Positions 8,284 through 16,600 are shown, counted from the stretch's first letter. The stretch is 64,000 nt of DNA from Betaproteobacteria bacterium (GCA_016868355.1 VGHB01000002.1:62001-126000), one strand, 5' to 3'. Made by a program: numbers and translations. Notes: a model not told the origin generated them from the sequence alone.

Positions 8284-9797
8284 CGCAAGAACAGGCGATA
8301 GACCGGGTTGTTGGTTTCGTCTACCCAGGGGTAGTCGAGGTCCCTGAGGAAACGTTGCAATTCGGCTTCTTGGCCAACTGGGATCTGTAGGCCCACCAGC
8401 ACCCGACCATAGTCGGCACCCTGGTTGCGGTAGTGGAAGAGGCTGATGTTCCAGGCCGGGTTCATCGCCGAAAGAAACCGCAGCAGCGCGCCGGGCCGCT
8501 CTGGAAATACGAAACGCATCAGGCGCTCGTCGGTGGCCAGCGGTGCGCGCCCACCCACCAGGTGGCGGGCGTGCTCCTTGGCAAGTTCGTCGTCGGTGAG
8601 GTCCACGGTGTTGAACCCCTGTCCTTCAAACTGCTTTGCGATTTGGGCAGCTTCATCGCGCCGCTGGATGCTCAGGCCCACAAACACATGGGCGGCGTCG
8701 GTGTCGGACATGCGGTAGTTGAACTCGGTGACGCTGCGCGCACCGATCGCCTGGCAAAAGGCTTTGAAGGCCCCAGGCCGCTCAGGGATGGTGACCGCGA
8801 ACAAGGCCTCGCGTTGCTCGCCAAATTCAGCCCGCTCGGCGACAAAGCGCAGGCGGTCGAAATTCATATTTGCTCCGCAGGTGATGGCCACCAGGGTCTG
8901 GCCCTTTACGCCGTGCCGCTGCACGTACTGTTTGATGGCGGCCACACCCAAGGCCCCTGCAGGTTCCATCACGCTGCGCGTGTCCTGGAACACATCTTTG
9001 ATGGCTGCGCACACCTCATCGGTGTCGACCAGCACGAAGTCGTCCACCAGTTCGCGGGTCAGGCGGAAGGTTTCTTCGCCCACCCGTTTGACCGCCGTGC
9101 CATCAGAGAACAGGCCCACATCATGCAACTGCACCCGATGCCCGGCCTGCACCGACTGTTGCATGGCGTTGGAGTCGCGCGTTTGCACACCGATCACACG
9201 AATCTCGGGGCGTACCGCCTTGAGATAGCTGGCCACGCCGGCAATCAGCCCACCCCCCCCGATGGCCACGAACACCGCGTCGATGGGGCCTTGGTGCTGG
9301 CGCAGGATTTCCATGCCGATGGTGCCCTGTCCGGCAATTACCTCGGGGTCGTCAAAGGGGTGCACGAACACAAGCTCGTGCTGCGCTTGCAACTTCAGCG
9401 CATGCTCATATGCGTCTGAATAGCTATCGCCCTCCAACACCACCGTACCGCCCAAGGCTTGCACCGCCTCGACCTTGACCTTAGGAGTGGTCACCGGCAT
9501 CACGATCAAGGCCTGTGTGCCCAACTTGCGCGCGCTCAGGGCCACGCCCTGTGCGTGGTTGCCGGCCGAGGCGCAGATGACGCCCCGTGCCAGTTGTTCG
9601 GCGCTCAAGTGCGCCATTTTGTTGTAGGCGCCCCTAAGCTTGAAGCTGAAGACCGGTTGTTGGTCTTCACGCTTGAGCAGCACAAGGTTGTCAAGGCGGC
9701 GCGAGAGGTTGTGCGCCGGCTCCAGCGCCGACTCGACGGCTACGTCGTAGACGCGTGCGGTGAGGATGCGCTTGAGGTAGTCGAGTTTCTGAGGCAT
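8280..9797 (-). CDS. ilvA: Threonine ammonia-lyase, biosynthetic (threonine deaminase)
   Basis: IlvA converts L-threonine to 2-oxobutanoate and ammonia with pyridoxal phosphate, the committed step of isoleucine synthesis. The 505-residue protein has the PLP lysine in PVFSFKLRGAYNKM (Lys53), the phosphate-binding glycine loop IGGGGLIAG, and two C-terminal ACT-like regulatory domains beginning near QREALFAVTIPERPGAFKAF and RLMRFVFPERPGALLRF. This matches the allosteric, isoleucine-inhibited biosynthetic type. The ATG at 9797 fits the family N-terminus. The gene lies 31 bases downstream of an intrinsic terminator on its own strand, suggesting an attenuated leader (see separate entries). No ilvBNC or leu genes are adjacent. 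Confidence 0.96.
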   Translation of the reverse strand: MPQKLDYLKRILTARVYDVAVESALEPAHNLSRRLDNLVLLKREDQQPVFSFKLRGAYNKMAHLSAEQLARGVICASAGNHAQGVALSARKLGTQALIVMPVTTPKVKVEAVQALGGTVVLEGDSYSDAYEHALKLQAQHELVFVHPFDDPEVIAGQGTIGMEILRQHQGPIDAVFVAIGGGGLIAGVASYLKAVRPEIRVIGVQTRDSNAMQQSVQAGHRVQLHDVGLFSDGTAVKRVGEETFRLTRELVDDFVLVDTDEVCAAIKDVFQDTRSVMEPAGALGVAAIKQYVQRHGVKGQTLVAITCGANMNFDRLRFVAERAEFGEQREALFAVTIPERPGAFKAFCQAIGARSVTEFNYRMSDTDAAHVFVGLSIQRRDEAAQIAKQFEGQGFNTVDLTDDELAKEHARHLVGGRAPLATDERLMRFVFPERPGALLRFLSAMNPAWNISLFHYRNQGADYGRVLVGLQIPVGQEAELQRFLRDLDYPWVDETNNPVYRLFLR

Positions 9798-9827
9798 CGT
9801 GAACTCGATTGTCGGGTACCGGCCTGT

Positions 9828-9857
9828 AAAAAAGGCCCGGGGCGTAAACCCCGGACC
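9828..9857 (-). terminator. Intrinsic terminator in the ilvA leader (candidate attenuator)
   Basis: On the minus strand the arms GGTCCGGGG (9857-9849) and CCCCGGGCC (9842-9834) form a nine-pair stem, with one G-U pair, around the loop TTTACG. Six T residues follow (9833-9828). The hairpin ends 31 bases before the ilvA ATG and no other minus-strand gene lies between, so transcription of ilvA from any upstream promoter must pass it. Confidence 0.75.
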
Positions 9858-9861
9858 TGAA

Positions 9862-9877
9862 CCACCGTTTGAGGTGG
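9862..9877 (-). promoter_or_regulatory. Candidate antiterminator or pause hairpin in the ilvA leader
   Basis: On the minus strand CCACC (9877-9873) pairs with GGTGG (9866-9862) across a six-base loop, directly before the terminator. The same CCACC can instead pair with the TGGTGG of the two adjacent Trp codons in the upstream leader ORF. This gives the mutually exclusive 1:2 versus 2:3 pairing expected of an attenuator. Overlap between this hairpin and the terminator stem is small, so the mechanism is inferred only. Confidence 0.35.
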
Positions 9878-9912
9878 AGGAGACAATCGATGAAGCCGCC
9901 CCACAATGGTTG

Positions 9913-9948
9913 TCACGCGAGCCAACTTTCCCACCAGAAGTTTATCAT
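9913..9948 (-). CDS. Candidate Trp-rich leader peptide upstream of ilvA
   Basis: A short minus-strand frame from ATG at 9948 encodes MINFWWESWLA and stops with TGA at 9915-9913. Three of 11 codons are Trp, two of them adjacent, which resembles trp-operon leader peptides. It is followed by alternative hairpins and an intrinsic terminator before ilvA. No convincing Shine-Dalgarno sequence precedes the ATG, which weakens the case. A Trp leader would be unexpected for a threonine deaminase gene, where Ile, Leu, Val or Thr codons would be usual. Chance occurrence cannot be excluded. Confidence 0.4.
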   Translation of the reverse strand: MINFWWESWLA

Positions 9949-10032
9949 CGGCCATGCTGCGCTGCAACATTCTCGGGGCTTTTTCGGTTTGTCTTTGGGA
10001 CTCAGACGGGCCTGCATCGAGGATGGTTTGAC

Positions 10033-10455
10033 ATGGAATGCACAGTCACTTGGTTGCCCGGCAGCGGCATGGCGTTCAGCGCACAGACCGGCAGCGGCCA
10101 CATGGTCAATATGGACGGTGCACCCGATGGAGGCGGGCGCAATCTGGCGCCCCGTCCCATGGAATTGCTGTTGGTGGGCGCCGGTGGGTGCACCGCTTAT
10201 GACGTGGTGCTGATTCTCAAGCGCGGCCGACACGAGGTGCTGGGGTGTCAGGTCACGTTGTCAGCCGATCGCGCAGTGCAGGACCCCAAGGTCTTCACCC
10301 GCATCGCCTTGCATTTCGTGGTGACCGGCCGCGGCTTGCAGGCTGCTGCGGTGCAGCGGGCGATCGCCTTGTCCCATGAAAAATACTGCTCGGCCACCAT
10401 CATGCTCGGGCGAACGGCCGAGGTGGTGACCACCCACGAGGTCGTTCAGGTGTAG
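10033..10455 (+). CDS. OsmC family protein
   Basis: OsmC-family proteins are small dimeric enzymes, some of which reduce organic hydroperoxides using two conserved cysteines. The 140-residue product contains both cysteines in family context: VGAGGCTAYDVVLIL, on the long central helix, and LSHEKYCSATIML near the end. The N-terminal beta region starts MECTVTWLPGSGMAF. The ATG at 10033 is preceded by a weak GAGGA about ten bases upstream. In-frame codons extending back to 9799 have no family similarity. The subgroup looks like the general OsmC/YhfA type rather than true Ohr; its substrate cannot be told from sequence. Confidence 0.88.
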   Translation: MECTVTWLPGSGMAFSAQTGSGHMVNMDGAPDGGGRNLAPRPMELLLVGAGGCTAYDVVLILKRGRHEVLGCQVTLSADRAVQDPKVFTRIALHFVVTGRGLQAAAVQRAIALSHEKYCSATIMLGRTAEVVTTHEVVQV

Positions 10456-10501
10456 CGTTGGTTGGAGGCCGCTCCGAATTTTGGGCGTGCAGCGGTGCCG
10501 C

Positions 10502-10546
10502 AGGGCCCCCAGGCCCCCCAGGCCCCAAGGCCCCTGAGGCCCCTAG
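10502..10546. repeat. Degenerate AGGCCCC tandem array
   Basis: Five imperfect AGG(G)CCCC units of 8-9 bases start at 10502, 10511, 10520, 10528 and 10537. The array lies between osmC and the convergent coq7 and runs into the coq7 stop codon (10543-10545). Confidence 0.7.
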
Positions 10547-11202
10547 AACCGGTGCGCGGTGGTGGTCATCACCTTTGCGGCCGCCCGCATCATGGTTTGC
10601 AGGGCCTGGGGCAGCTCAGCGGCACCAGCCTGGCGGGCCTCTTGGCCATGCCGGGCCTCGTCTTGGCGCATCTGATCGACGATGGCTCTTGAAGCCGCGT
10701 CATGGGCCGGTAGCCGCTCAAGGTGGCCAGCCAGATGTTCTTCCACCTGTCGTTCGGTTTCCACCACGAAGCCCAAGCTGACCGCATCGCCAGCCCGCCC
10801 TGCAGCCAGGCCAATGGCAAAGGCGCCGGCATACCACAAAGGGTTGAGCAGGCTTGGGCGGTCCTGAAGTTGGTCTAGGCGCTGCTTGGTCCAAACCAGG
10901 TGGTCCGCCTCTTCTTGTGCCGCCTGCAGCATTCGAGCGCGCAGTTCGGGTGTTCGGGCGGTGAGGGCTTGTGCCTGATAGAGCGCTTGGGCACAGACCT
11001 CGCCCACATGGTTAACCCTCATCAGCGCGGCGGCCGTGCGCCGTTCTTGCTCCGACAAAGTGGCCGTGGCTGCCGTGGCGCCCAGAGCCTCTGGAACCGG
11101 GCTTGGGCGGGAAGCAGACACTGCCCCGAATAGGGTTCGCAGGGCCTGGTCGGCACTGGAAAGCCAAAGGTCGGCGCTGGATAAAGATCGGGGTTCCGTC
11201 AC
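10543..11202 (-). CDS. coq7: 2-polyprenyl-3-methyl-6-methoxy-1,4-benzoquinone monooxygenase (Coq7)
   Basis: Coq7 performs the last hydroxylation in ubiquinone biosynthesis, using a carboxylate-bridged di-iron centre in a ferritin-like four-helix bundle. The 219-residue protein shows the metal-ligand motifs in order: [33 protein letters not shown] and DEARHGQEA. The N-terminal 50 residues are variable. The start is GTG at 11202. Coq7 is the usual hydroxylase in many proteobacteria that lack UbiF. It is transcribed toward osmC and away from the porin. Confidence 0.95.
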   Translation of the reverse strand: MTEPRSLSSADLWLSSADQALRTLFGAVSASRPSPVPEALGATAATATLSEQERRTAAALMRVNHVGEVCAQALYQAQALTARTPELRARMLQAAQEEADHLVWTKQRLDQLQDRPSLLNPLWYAGAFAIGLAAGRAGDAVSLGFVVETERQVEEHLAGHLERLPAHDAASRAIVDQMRQDEARHGQEARQAGAAELPQALQTMMRAAAKVMTTTAHRF

Positions 11203-11400
11203 AGTATGGTTGCCGCCCCCGTTTGGGATTGGCCGATGGCCTCGTTGTAGCTAAACAACATTATTGGCTATTTGGGTAGGGTCGAACTGGCCGAAGGGCT
11301 ATTTCGCTGATGAAATAATGAAAGCTTACCAATTTGGGAGTGCTTTCCCGGGTCTGCGGATCGGGGAAAGGTACGATTTTTTAACCAGGAGAACCTTCAA
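11203..11400 (+). promoter_or_regulatory. Porin upstream region
   Basis: This AT-richer 198-base gap separates divergent coq7 and the porin. It contains an inverted repeat TATTTC / GAAATA (about 11302-11319), an AATAAT -10-like box next to it, and a clear ribosome binding site AGGAGA about ten bases before the porin GTG. No good -35 element could be assigned, so the promoter position is uncertain. Confidence 0.4.
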
Positions 11401-12495
11401 GTGAAGAAAACCCTCGTCGCTTTGGCCGCTTTGGCTGCTTCCACCGCCGCCTTCGCACAGGCGGGCCCCGCATCGTCTGTCACGCTGTTCGGCATCATGG
11501 ACGTCGGTGTGACCAACATCGACAAGAACGCAGCTGGCGCTTCCTTTACCGGGATGACGACCAGCAACGTGGCCTCTTCCCAGTTCGGCATGCGCGGCTC
11601 CGAAAACATCGGTCGTGGTCTGCGTGCCATTTTCGAACTGACCGCTGACGTTGACCCCAACAACGGTGCCTTTGACGGGACCGCCGCCAACAGCATGAAC
11701 AGTGGCGCTCTGTTCCGCCGTGGTGCCTATGTTGGCCTGACTGGCGGATTCGGCCAGGTCACCTTGGGCCGTCGTCTGAACCCATTCCTGATCGGTGCTG
11801 CCGTGGACCAGGTCCACGCCGCCAACTCCACCCAAACCGCCCGCGCGGTGGCCATGGGATACGCCGACTTCTGGACGAAGAATGCGATTACCTACGTGTC
11901 GCCCTCATTGTCCGGCCTGACCGTGCATCTGCAACACGGCATGAGCAACGTGGCCGGCCGCAGCAGCGACGGCACCATGAACGCTGTGGTGGCGGTGTAC
12001 TCCCAAGGTCCGCTGGTGGCCGCGGTTGGCTATGAAAAGATTGACGGTGGCCTGACCGCTGCTGAAGTGGGTGCCACCACTGGCGTGTCGACCATCGTGG
12101 CCTCCCCGGCCGTTGGCAAGAAGGAAGCTCAGTACGCCAACGTGCGCTATACCAAGGGCGCCTTGAGCGTCGGTGCTGGTGTCTTCCAGGTCAAGGGTGC
12201 AATCGCTAACAGCAGCGCTGCGAAGACGACGCGTGATGGTTCATCGGTGAACGTCCGCTACGACCTCAGCAAGCAGGCGTCTGCTTCGGTGTCGTTCAAC
12301 GACTACGAGGGTACCAAGGTCAGTACGCTTCAGGGCCGTTATATCCTGAGCCCCCGCACCTCGATGTACGCCCTGTATCAGATGATCGACAACGGTAAAG
12401 TCACCACCTTCGTCCCGAGCTGGGGTGGTCGCGCCAACCCGCGTCCTGGCGGTGAGCAGAACGCCCTTTCTGCGGGTGTGATCCACTCGTTCTGA
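11401..12495 (+). CDS. Gram-negative general porin
   Basis: This is a trimeric outer-membrane beta-barrel porin of the Burkholderiales type (Porin_4, Omp32-like). It has a classical signal peptide, MKKTLVALAALAASTAAFAQA, cleaved about residue 20. The mature protein starts SSVTLFGIMDVGV, has the early SQFGMRGSENIGRGLRAIFELTAD pattern and ends in the C-terminal Phe (AGVIHSF) needed for barrel insertion. The length of 364 residues is typical. Translation begins at GTG 11401, chosen because AGGAGA lies at proper spacing and the signal peptide starts there. A strong intrinsic terminator follows. Confidence 0.95.
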   Translation: MKKTLVALAALAASTAAFAQAGPASSVTLFGIMDVGVTNIDKNAAGASFTGMTTSNVASSQFGMRGSENIGRGLRAIFELTADVDPNNGAFDGTAANSMNSGALFRRGAYVGLTGGFGQVTLGRRLNPFLIGAAVDQVHAANSTQTARAVAMGYADFWTKNAITYVSPSLSGLTVHLQHGMSNVAGRSSDGTMNAVVAVYSQGPLVAAVGYEKIDGGLTAAEVGATTGVSTIVASPAVGKKEAQYANVRYTKGALSVGAGVFQVKGAIANSSAAKTTRDGSSVNVRYDLSKQASASVSFNDYEGTKVSTLQGRYILSPRTSMYALYQMIDNGKVTTFVPSWGGRANPRPGGEQNALSAGVIHSF

Positions 12496-12538
12496 CGTTC
12501 GCTTGAGCCGAAGCTATTCGGCGCACGCTAACACCTAG

Positions 12539-12576
12539 CCCCGCCGCAGCGATGCGGCGGGGTTTTTCATTTTTTT
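12539..12576 (+). terminator. Strong intrinsic terminator after the porin gene
   Basis: The arms CCCCGCCGCA (12539-12548) and TGCGGCGGGG (12553-12562) make a perfect ten-pair stem with loop GCGA, followed by TTTTTCATTTTTTT. The T tract ends at 12576, immediately before the ATG of the next gene at 12577. Confidence 0.95.
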
Positions 12577-13560
12577 ATGTTGGTCTTCATCGTTCGTCGT
12601 CTGTTCCAAGCCTCCCTGGTGATGCTGACTGTAGGCTTCATTGCCTTCATGCTGTTCCAGTATGTGGGCGACCCGGTGCTGAATATGCTCGGTCAGGACG
12701 CCACACAGGAACAGAAGGAACGACTGCGGGCCGACTTGGGCCTTGACCAGCCCTTCCCGGTGCAGTTCGCAGCCTTTGTGGGCAACGCAGTCCAGGGTGA
12801 CTTTGGCCTGAGCCTGCGGCAAGGCCGCAAGGTGTCGGAGTTGATTGCCGAGCGATTTCCAGCCACCCTGGAGTTGGCCTTGCTGGCCGCAGTGATCGCG
12901 CTGGTGGTGGGTATTCCGATGGGAGTCTACGCCGCGCTCAAGAAGGGGAATGCGCTTTCGCAATTGTTGATGGGGTTTTCCTTGTTGGGGGTCTCGCTGC
13001 CCACCTTTCTCATTGGCATCCTGCTCATCTTGGTCTTCGCCGTGATGCTCAAGTGGTTGCCCAGCTTCGGGCGTGGACAAGTGCTGGACCTGGGGTGGTG
13101 GACCACCGGCTTGCTGACGGTGGATGGCTGGAAGCACCTGGTCCTGCCGGCTGTGACGCTGAGCGTTTTTCAGTTGACGCTGATCATGCGCTTGGTGCGC
13201 TCTGAGATGCTGGAGGTGCTGCGCACCGACTACATCAAGTTCGCGCGGGCCCGCGGCCTGCCGCAGCGCGCGGTGTATTTCGGCCATGCCTTGAAGAATA
13301 CTCTGGTGCCGGTGATCACCATCACCGGCCTGCAATTGGGCTCGCTCATTGCGTTTGCCATCATCACTGAGACCGTCTTCCAGTGGCCGGGTATGGGCCT
13401 GCTGTTCATCCAGGCGGTGCAGTTTGCCGATGTGCCAGTGATGGCGGCCTACCTGTGCTTGATCTCGCTGATCTTTGTGACCATCAACCTGGCGGTTGAC
13501 TTGCTGTATTTCGCTGTAGACCCGCGATTGCGGGTCAACGGCAGCGGGGGAGGGCATTGA
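12577..13560 (+). CDS. Peptide ABC transporter permease, DppB/OppB type
   Basis: This is an inner-membrane permease of a dipeptide/oligopeptide importer. The 327-residue protein has the family N-terminus MLVFIVRRLFQASLVMLTVGFIAFML and six membrane segments. The EAA-like loop that contacts the ATPase is at DYIKFARARGLPQRAVYFGHALKN. It forms a cluster with a second permease and two ATPases. The ATG abuts the T tract of the porin terminator, so no normal Shine-Dalgarno sequence is available; the GGCGGGG of the terminator stem, about 14 bases upstream, is the only purine-rich run. No substrate-binding protein gene is nearby. Confidence 0.93.
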   Translation: MLVFIVRRLFQASLVMLTVGFIAFMLFQYVGDPVLNMLGQDATQEQKERLRADLGLDQPFPVQFAAFVGNAVQGDFGLSLRQGRKVSELIAERFPATLELALLAAVIALVVGIPMGVYAALKKGNALSQLLMGFSLLGVSLPTFLIGILLILVFAVMLKWLPSFGRGQVLDLGWWTTGLLTVDGWKHLVLPAVTLSVFQLTLIMRLVRSEMLEVLRTDYIKFARARGLPQRAVYFGHALKNTLVPVITITGLQLGSLIAFAIITETVFQWPGMGLLFIQAVQFADVPVMAAYLCLISLIFVTINLAVDLLYFAVDPRLRVNGSGGGH

Positions 13561-13561
13561 C

Positions 13562-14473
13562 ATGGCCAACCGCGTGCAGCGATTCTTCGACAGCGATGTG
13601 TGGTTCAGCTTCCGCAACTCGCCGGTGGCCATGGTGGCTGCCCTGGTGGCCCTGCTGTGCGCCTTCTGCGCCTTCTTCGCGCCTTGGGTGGCGCCGCACA
13701 ACCCCTTCGATTTGGCTGCTTTGGACTTGAGCGACGCCCGGCTGCCGCCAGCTTGGTCCGATGAAGGGCAGACCCGTTACCTGCTGGGCACCGATGACCA
13801 GGGCCGAGATATTCTGTCGGCACTGATGTACGGTGCGCGCATCTCCTTGTTGGTGGGGCTGGCCTCGGTGCTGTTGTCGGTGGTGATTGGCGTGGGCTTG
13901 GGTTTGTTATCGGGCTTCGTGGGTGGGCGTGTAGACGCCTTGATCATGCGCACCTGCGATGTGATGCTGAGCTTTCCCTCGATCTTGGTAGCCCTGCTGA
14001 TCGATGGTGTGGGCCGCGCGCTGTTTCCCAACGCCCATGACACCCTGGCCTTTGCGGTGCTAATCCTGGCCATCTCACTGTCGGGGTGGGTGCAGTACGC
14101 ACGCACGGTGCGCGGCTCCACTTTGGTGGAGCGCAACAAGGAATACGTGCAGGCGGCCCGCGTGGTGGGCGTGGACCCTTGGCGCATCATGTTTCGCCAT
14201 GTCATGCCCAATGTGATGGGGCCGGTGTTGGTGTTGGCCACCATCCAGGTGGCCACCGCCATCCTCACCGAGGCCACCCTGAGCTTCCTGGGTGTGGGGG
14301 TCCCGCCCACTTCACCGTCCCTGGGTACCCTGATCCGCATCGGCAATGACTTCTTGTTCTCAGGCGAATGGTGGATCACCATCTTCCCTGGCTTGGTTTT
14401 GGTGTTGATTGCGTTGAGCGTGAACCTGTTAGGCGATTGGCTGCGCGATGCGCTCAACCCCCGGCTGCGTTGA
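13562..14473 (+). CDS. Peptide ABC transporter permease, DppC/OppC type
   Basis: This is the second inner-membrane permease of the importer. The 303-residue product has an N-terminal OppC_N region (SPVAMVAALVALLCAFCAFFAPWVAPHNPF), the conserved LLGTDDQGRDILSALMYGARISLLVG segment, and the EAA loop KEYVQAARVVGVDPWRIMFRHVMPN. The C-terminus (LGDWLRDALNPRLR) is typical. It starts one base after the dppB-type stop, so the two should be cotranslated. Confidence 0.94.
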   Translation: MANRVQRFFDSDVWFSFRNSPVAMVAALVALLCAFCAFFAPWVAPHNPFDLAALDLSDARLPPAWSDEGQTRYLLGTDDQGRDILSALMYGARISLLVGLASVLLSVVIGVGLGLLSGFVGGRVDALIMRTCDVMLSFPSILVALLIDGVGRALFPNAHDTLAFAVLILAISLSGWVQYARTVRGSTLVERNKEYVQAARVVGVDPWRIMFRHVMPNVMGPVLVLATIQVATAILTEATLSFLGVGVPPTSPSLGTLIRIGNDFLFSGEWWITIFPGLVLVLIALSVNLLGDWLRDALNPRLR

Positions 14474-14515
14474 GCTCACCTGCACGGCCTCATCCCGACC
14501 TGTACTGCACTGTCC

Positions 14516-15511
14516 ATGTCCTCAACCCTGAACACCGACAAAGTTCAAACTCCGCTGTTGGAAGTGCAAGACCTGGTGGTCGAGTTCCCCACGCGGCGAG
14601 GCGTGTTGCGGGCACTGGACGGTGTGAGCTTTTCAATCGCGCCGGGAGAAATCTTGGGTGTGGTGGGTGAGTCCGGTGCGGGCAAATCATTGACGGGGGC
14701 GGCCATCATCGGCTTGCTAGAGCCTCCAGGCCGAATCGCCGGTGGTCAGATCAAGCTTGAGGGCCGGCGGATTGACGACCTGCCCGACCCAGAGCTGCGA
14801 AAGGTGCGGGGCCGCTCGATTGGGGCCATCTTCCAAGACCCGCTGACCTCTTTGAACCCGCTATACACCGTGGGTCAGCAGATCATCGAAACCATCCGAG
14901 CGCACTTGCCTACGAGCGAGCTGCAAGCCCGCGAAAAGGCGATTCGGCTGCTGGCTGAAACCGGTATCCCGGCCCCAGAGGCCCGCATCGACCACTACCC
15001 TCACCAGTTTTCAGGCGGAATGCGACAGCGGGTGGTGATTGCGCTGGCCCTGGCCGCCGAGCCCAGGCTCGTCGTGGCCGATGAGCCCACCACCGCGTTG
15101 GATGTGTCCATTCAAGCGCAAATCATCAGCCTGTTGCGCAAGCTGTGCAAGGGCCATGGCGCATCGGTAATGCTGGTCACCCACGACATGGGCGTGATTG
15201 CCGAAACCTGTGACCGCGTGGCGGTGATGTATGCCGGTCGTGTGGTGGAAATTGGCCCGGTTCAGGATGTGATCCACTGTCCGGCGCATCCCTACACCTT
15301 GGGCCTCATGGGTTCGATTCCCCCCATGGACGGCGACGCCCAGCGGCTCACACAGATCGACGGCTCGATGCCTCTTCTGAATGCGATTCCGCCGGGCTGC
15401 GCCTTCAATCCGCGCTGTTCACGGGCCACCGATCGATGCCGCCAAGAGCGGCCAGAGTTGATACCGGCAGGCCCCACCCGCGCAGCCTGTTGGGTGCATG
15501 CCAATGTCTGA
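14516..15511 (+). CDS. Peptide ABC transporter ATP-binding protein, DppD/OppD type
   Basis: This is the first ATPase subunit of the peptide importer. The 331-residue protein shows Walker A GESGAGKS, the Q-loop in IFQDPLTSLNPLYTVG, signature FSGGMRQRVVIA, Walker B LVVADEPTTALD and the switch His in VTHDMGVIAE. The C-terminal oligopeptide/dipeptide cysteine motif (GCAFNPRCSRATDRCRQERP) is present; in this family it binds an iron-sulfur cluster. It overlaps the following ATPase gene by 14 bases. Confidence 0.95.
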   Translation: MSSTLNTDKVQTPLLEVQDLVVEFPTRRGVLRALDGVSFSIAPGEILGVVGESGAGKSLTGAAIIGLLEPPGRIAGGQIKLEGRRIDDLPDPELRKVRGRSIGAIFQDPLTSLNPLYTVGQQIIETIRAHLPTSELQAREKAIRLLAETGIPAPEARIDHYPHQFSGGMRQRVVIALALAAEPRLVVADEPTTALDVSIQAQIISLLRKLCKGHGASVMLVTHDMGVIAETCDRVAVMYAGRVVEIGPVQDVIHCPAHPYTLGLMGSIPPMDGDAQRLTQIDGSMPLLNAIPPGCAFNPRCSRATDRCRQERPELIPAGPTRAACWVHANV

Positions 15512-16571
15512 GGCCTCTGAGATGAACAAGGCGCTGCCCAACGCTGCTGTCGCGCCGAGCCCCCATGATGCCCGGCCCTTGGTGGAGGTTCGTGATCTGG
15601 CTAAGGTTTTCGACGTGTCGGCCCCATGGCTCAACCGGGTGGTCGAGCAAAAGCCCAAGCAGTTCGTGCATGCTGTCGATGGGGTGAGGTTTTCAATTTC
15701 AGCGGGGCAAACCTTGGCCTTGGTAGGCGAATCGGGTTGTGGCAAAAGCACCGTGGCCCGCTTGCTGGTGGGCTTGTACCGGCCTACCCGTGGCGAGGTG
15801 ATGTTTGATGGACAAAACCTGACCACCGCGCGCGATCCGGTGGCACAACGGGCCCTACGCCGTCGCATGCAGATGATCTTTCAGGACCCCTATGCAAGCC
15901 TGAATCCGCGCTGGAAGGTCTTGGAGATTGTGGGTGAGCCCTTGCGGGAGCACCGCTTGATCGACGGCGCTGCCGCCTTGCATGAGCGGGTGGCGGCTTT
16001 GTTGCAGCAGGTGGGCTTGTCTGCCCAGGACGTGGACAAGTTTCCGCACCAGTTCTCCGGCGGCCAGCGCCAGCGCATCTCGATTGCCCGCGCCCTGGCC
16101 ACCAACGCCGAATTCCTGGTGTGTGATGAGCCTACATCGGCATTGGATGTGAGCGTGCAGGCGCAGGTGCTCAACCTGATGAAGGACCTGCAGGCCGAGC
16201 GCGGCTTGTCTTATCTGTTCATCTCACACAACCTGGCCGTGGTGCGGCATGTGGCCCATTCGGTGGGTGTGATGTACCTGGGGCGACTGGTTGAACAGGC
16301 GCCAAGGGCGCAGCTCTTTAGCATGCCCCGGCACCCCTATACGCGGATGCTGCTTGATGCGATTCCTGATATCCGCATGAGCGGCCGTGCTCGCACGCCG
16401 GTGCAGGGCGAAGTACCCAACCCTTTGAACCCACCCCAGGGCTGCGCTTTTCATCCGCGCTGCCCCCTAGCCAACGCCCGCTGCTCCAGCGAGCGTCCCC
16501 TGATGCATGTGGTGGATGCGCAAGGCACCCAGGTGGCCTGCCATGCGGTAGAAGAGGGCCGCGTGGCCTGA
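15498..16571 (+). CDS. Peptide ABC transporter ATP-binding protein, DppF/OppF type
   Basis: This is the second ATPase subunit of the importer. Across 357 residues it has Walker A GESGCGKS, the Q-loop IFQDPYASLNPRWKV, signature FSGGQRQRISIA, Walker B FLVCDEPTSALD and the switch His in ISHNLAVVRH. The C-terminal cysteine motif (GCAFHPRCPLANARCSSERP) is also present. The first ATG at 15498 overlaps the preceding gene; a second ATG two codons later is equally plausible. It is the last gene of the transporter cluster and converges on lysA. Confidence 0.95.
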   Translation: MPMSEASEMNKALPNAAVAPSPHDARPLVEVRDLAKVFDVSAPWLNRVVEQKPKQFVHAVDGVRFSISAGQTLALVGESGCGKSTVARLLVGLYRPTRGEVMFDGQNLTTARDPVAQRALRRRMQMIFQDPYASLNPRWKVLEIVGEPLREHRLIDGAAALHERVAALLQQVGLSAQDVDKFPHQFSGGQRQRISIARALATNAEFLVCDEPTSALDVSVQAQVLNLMKDLQAERGLSYLFISHNLAVVRHVAHSVGVMYLGRLVEQAPRAQLFSMPRHPYTRMLLDAIPDIRMSGRARTPVQGEVPNPLNPPQGCAFHPRCPLANARCSSERPLMHVVDAQGTQVACHAVEEGRVA

Positions 16572-16600
16572 AGCGCGGTGCGCTCGCTGGCTGCAGGCGC

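Noticed and set aside
9890-10213. Plus-strand frame starting ATG 9890 after a very strong GGAGGAG ribosome-like site
   Set aside because: The frame runs out of phase through the OsmC gene and has no recognisable protein pattern. The purine-rich run is better explained as the complement of the minus-strand ilvA leader hairpins. A short translated peptide cannot be excluded.
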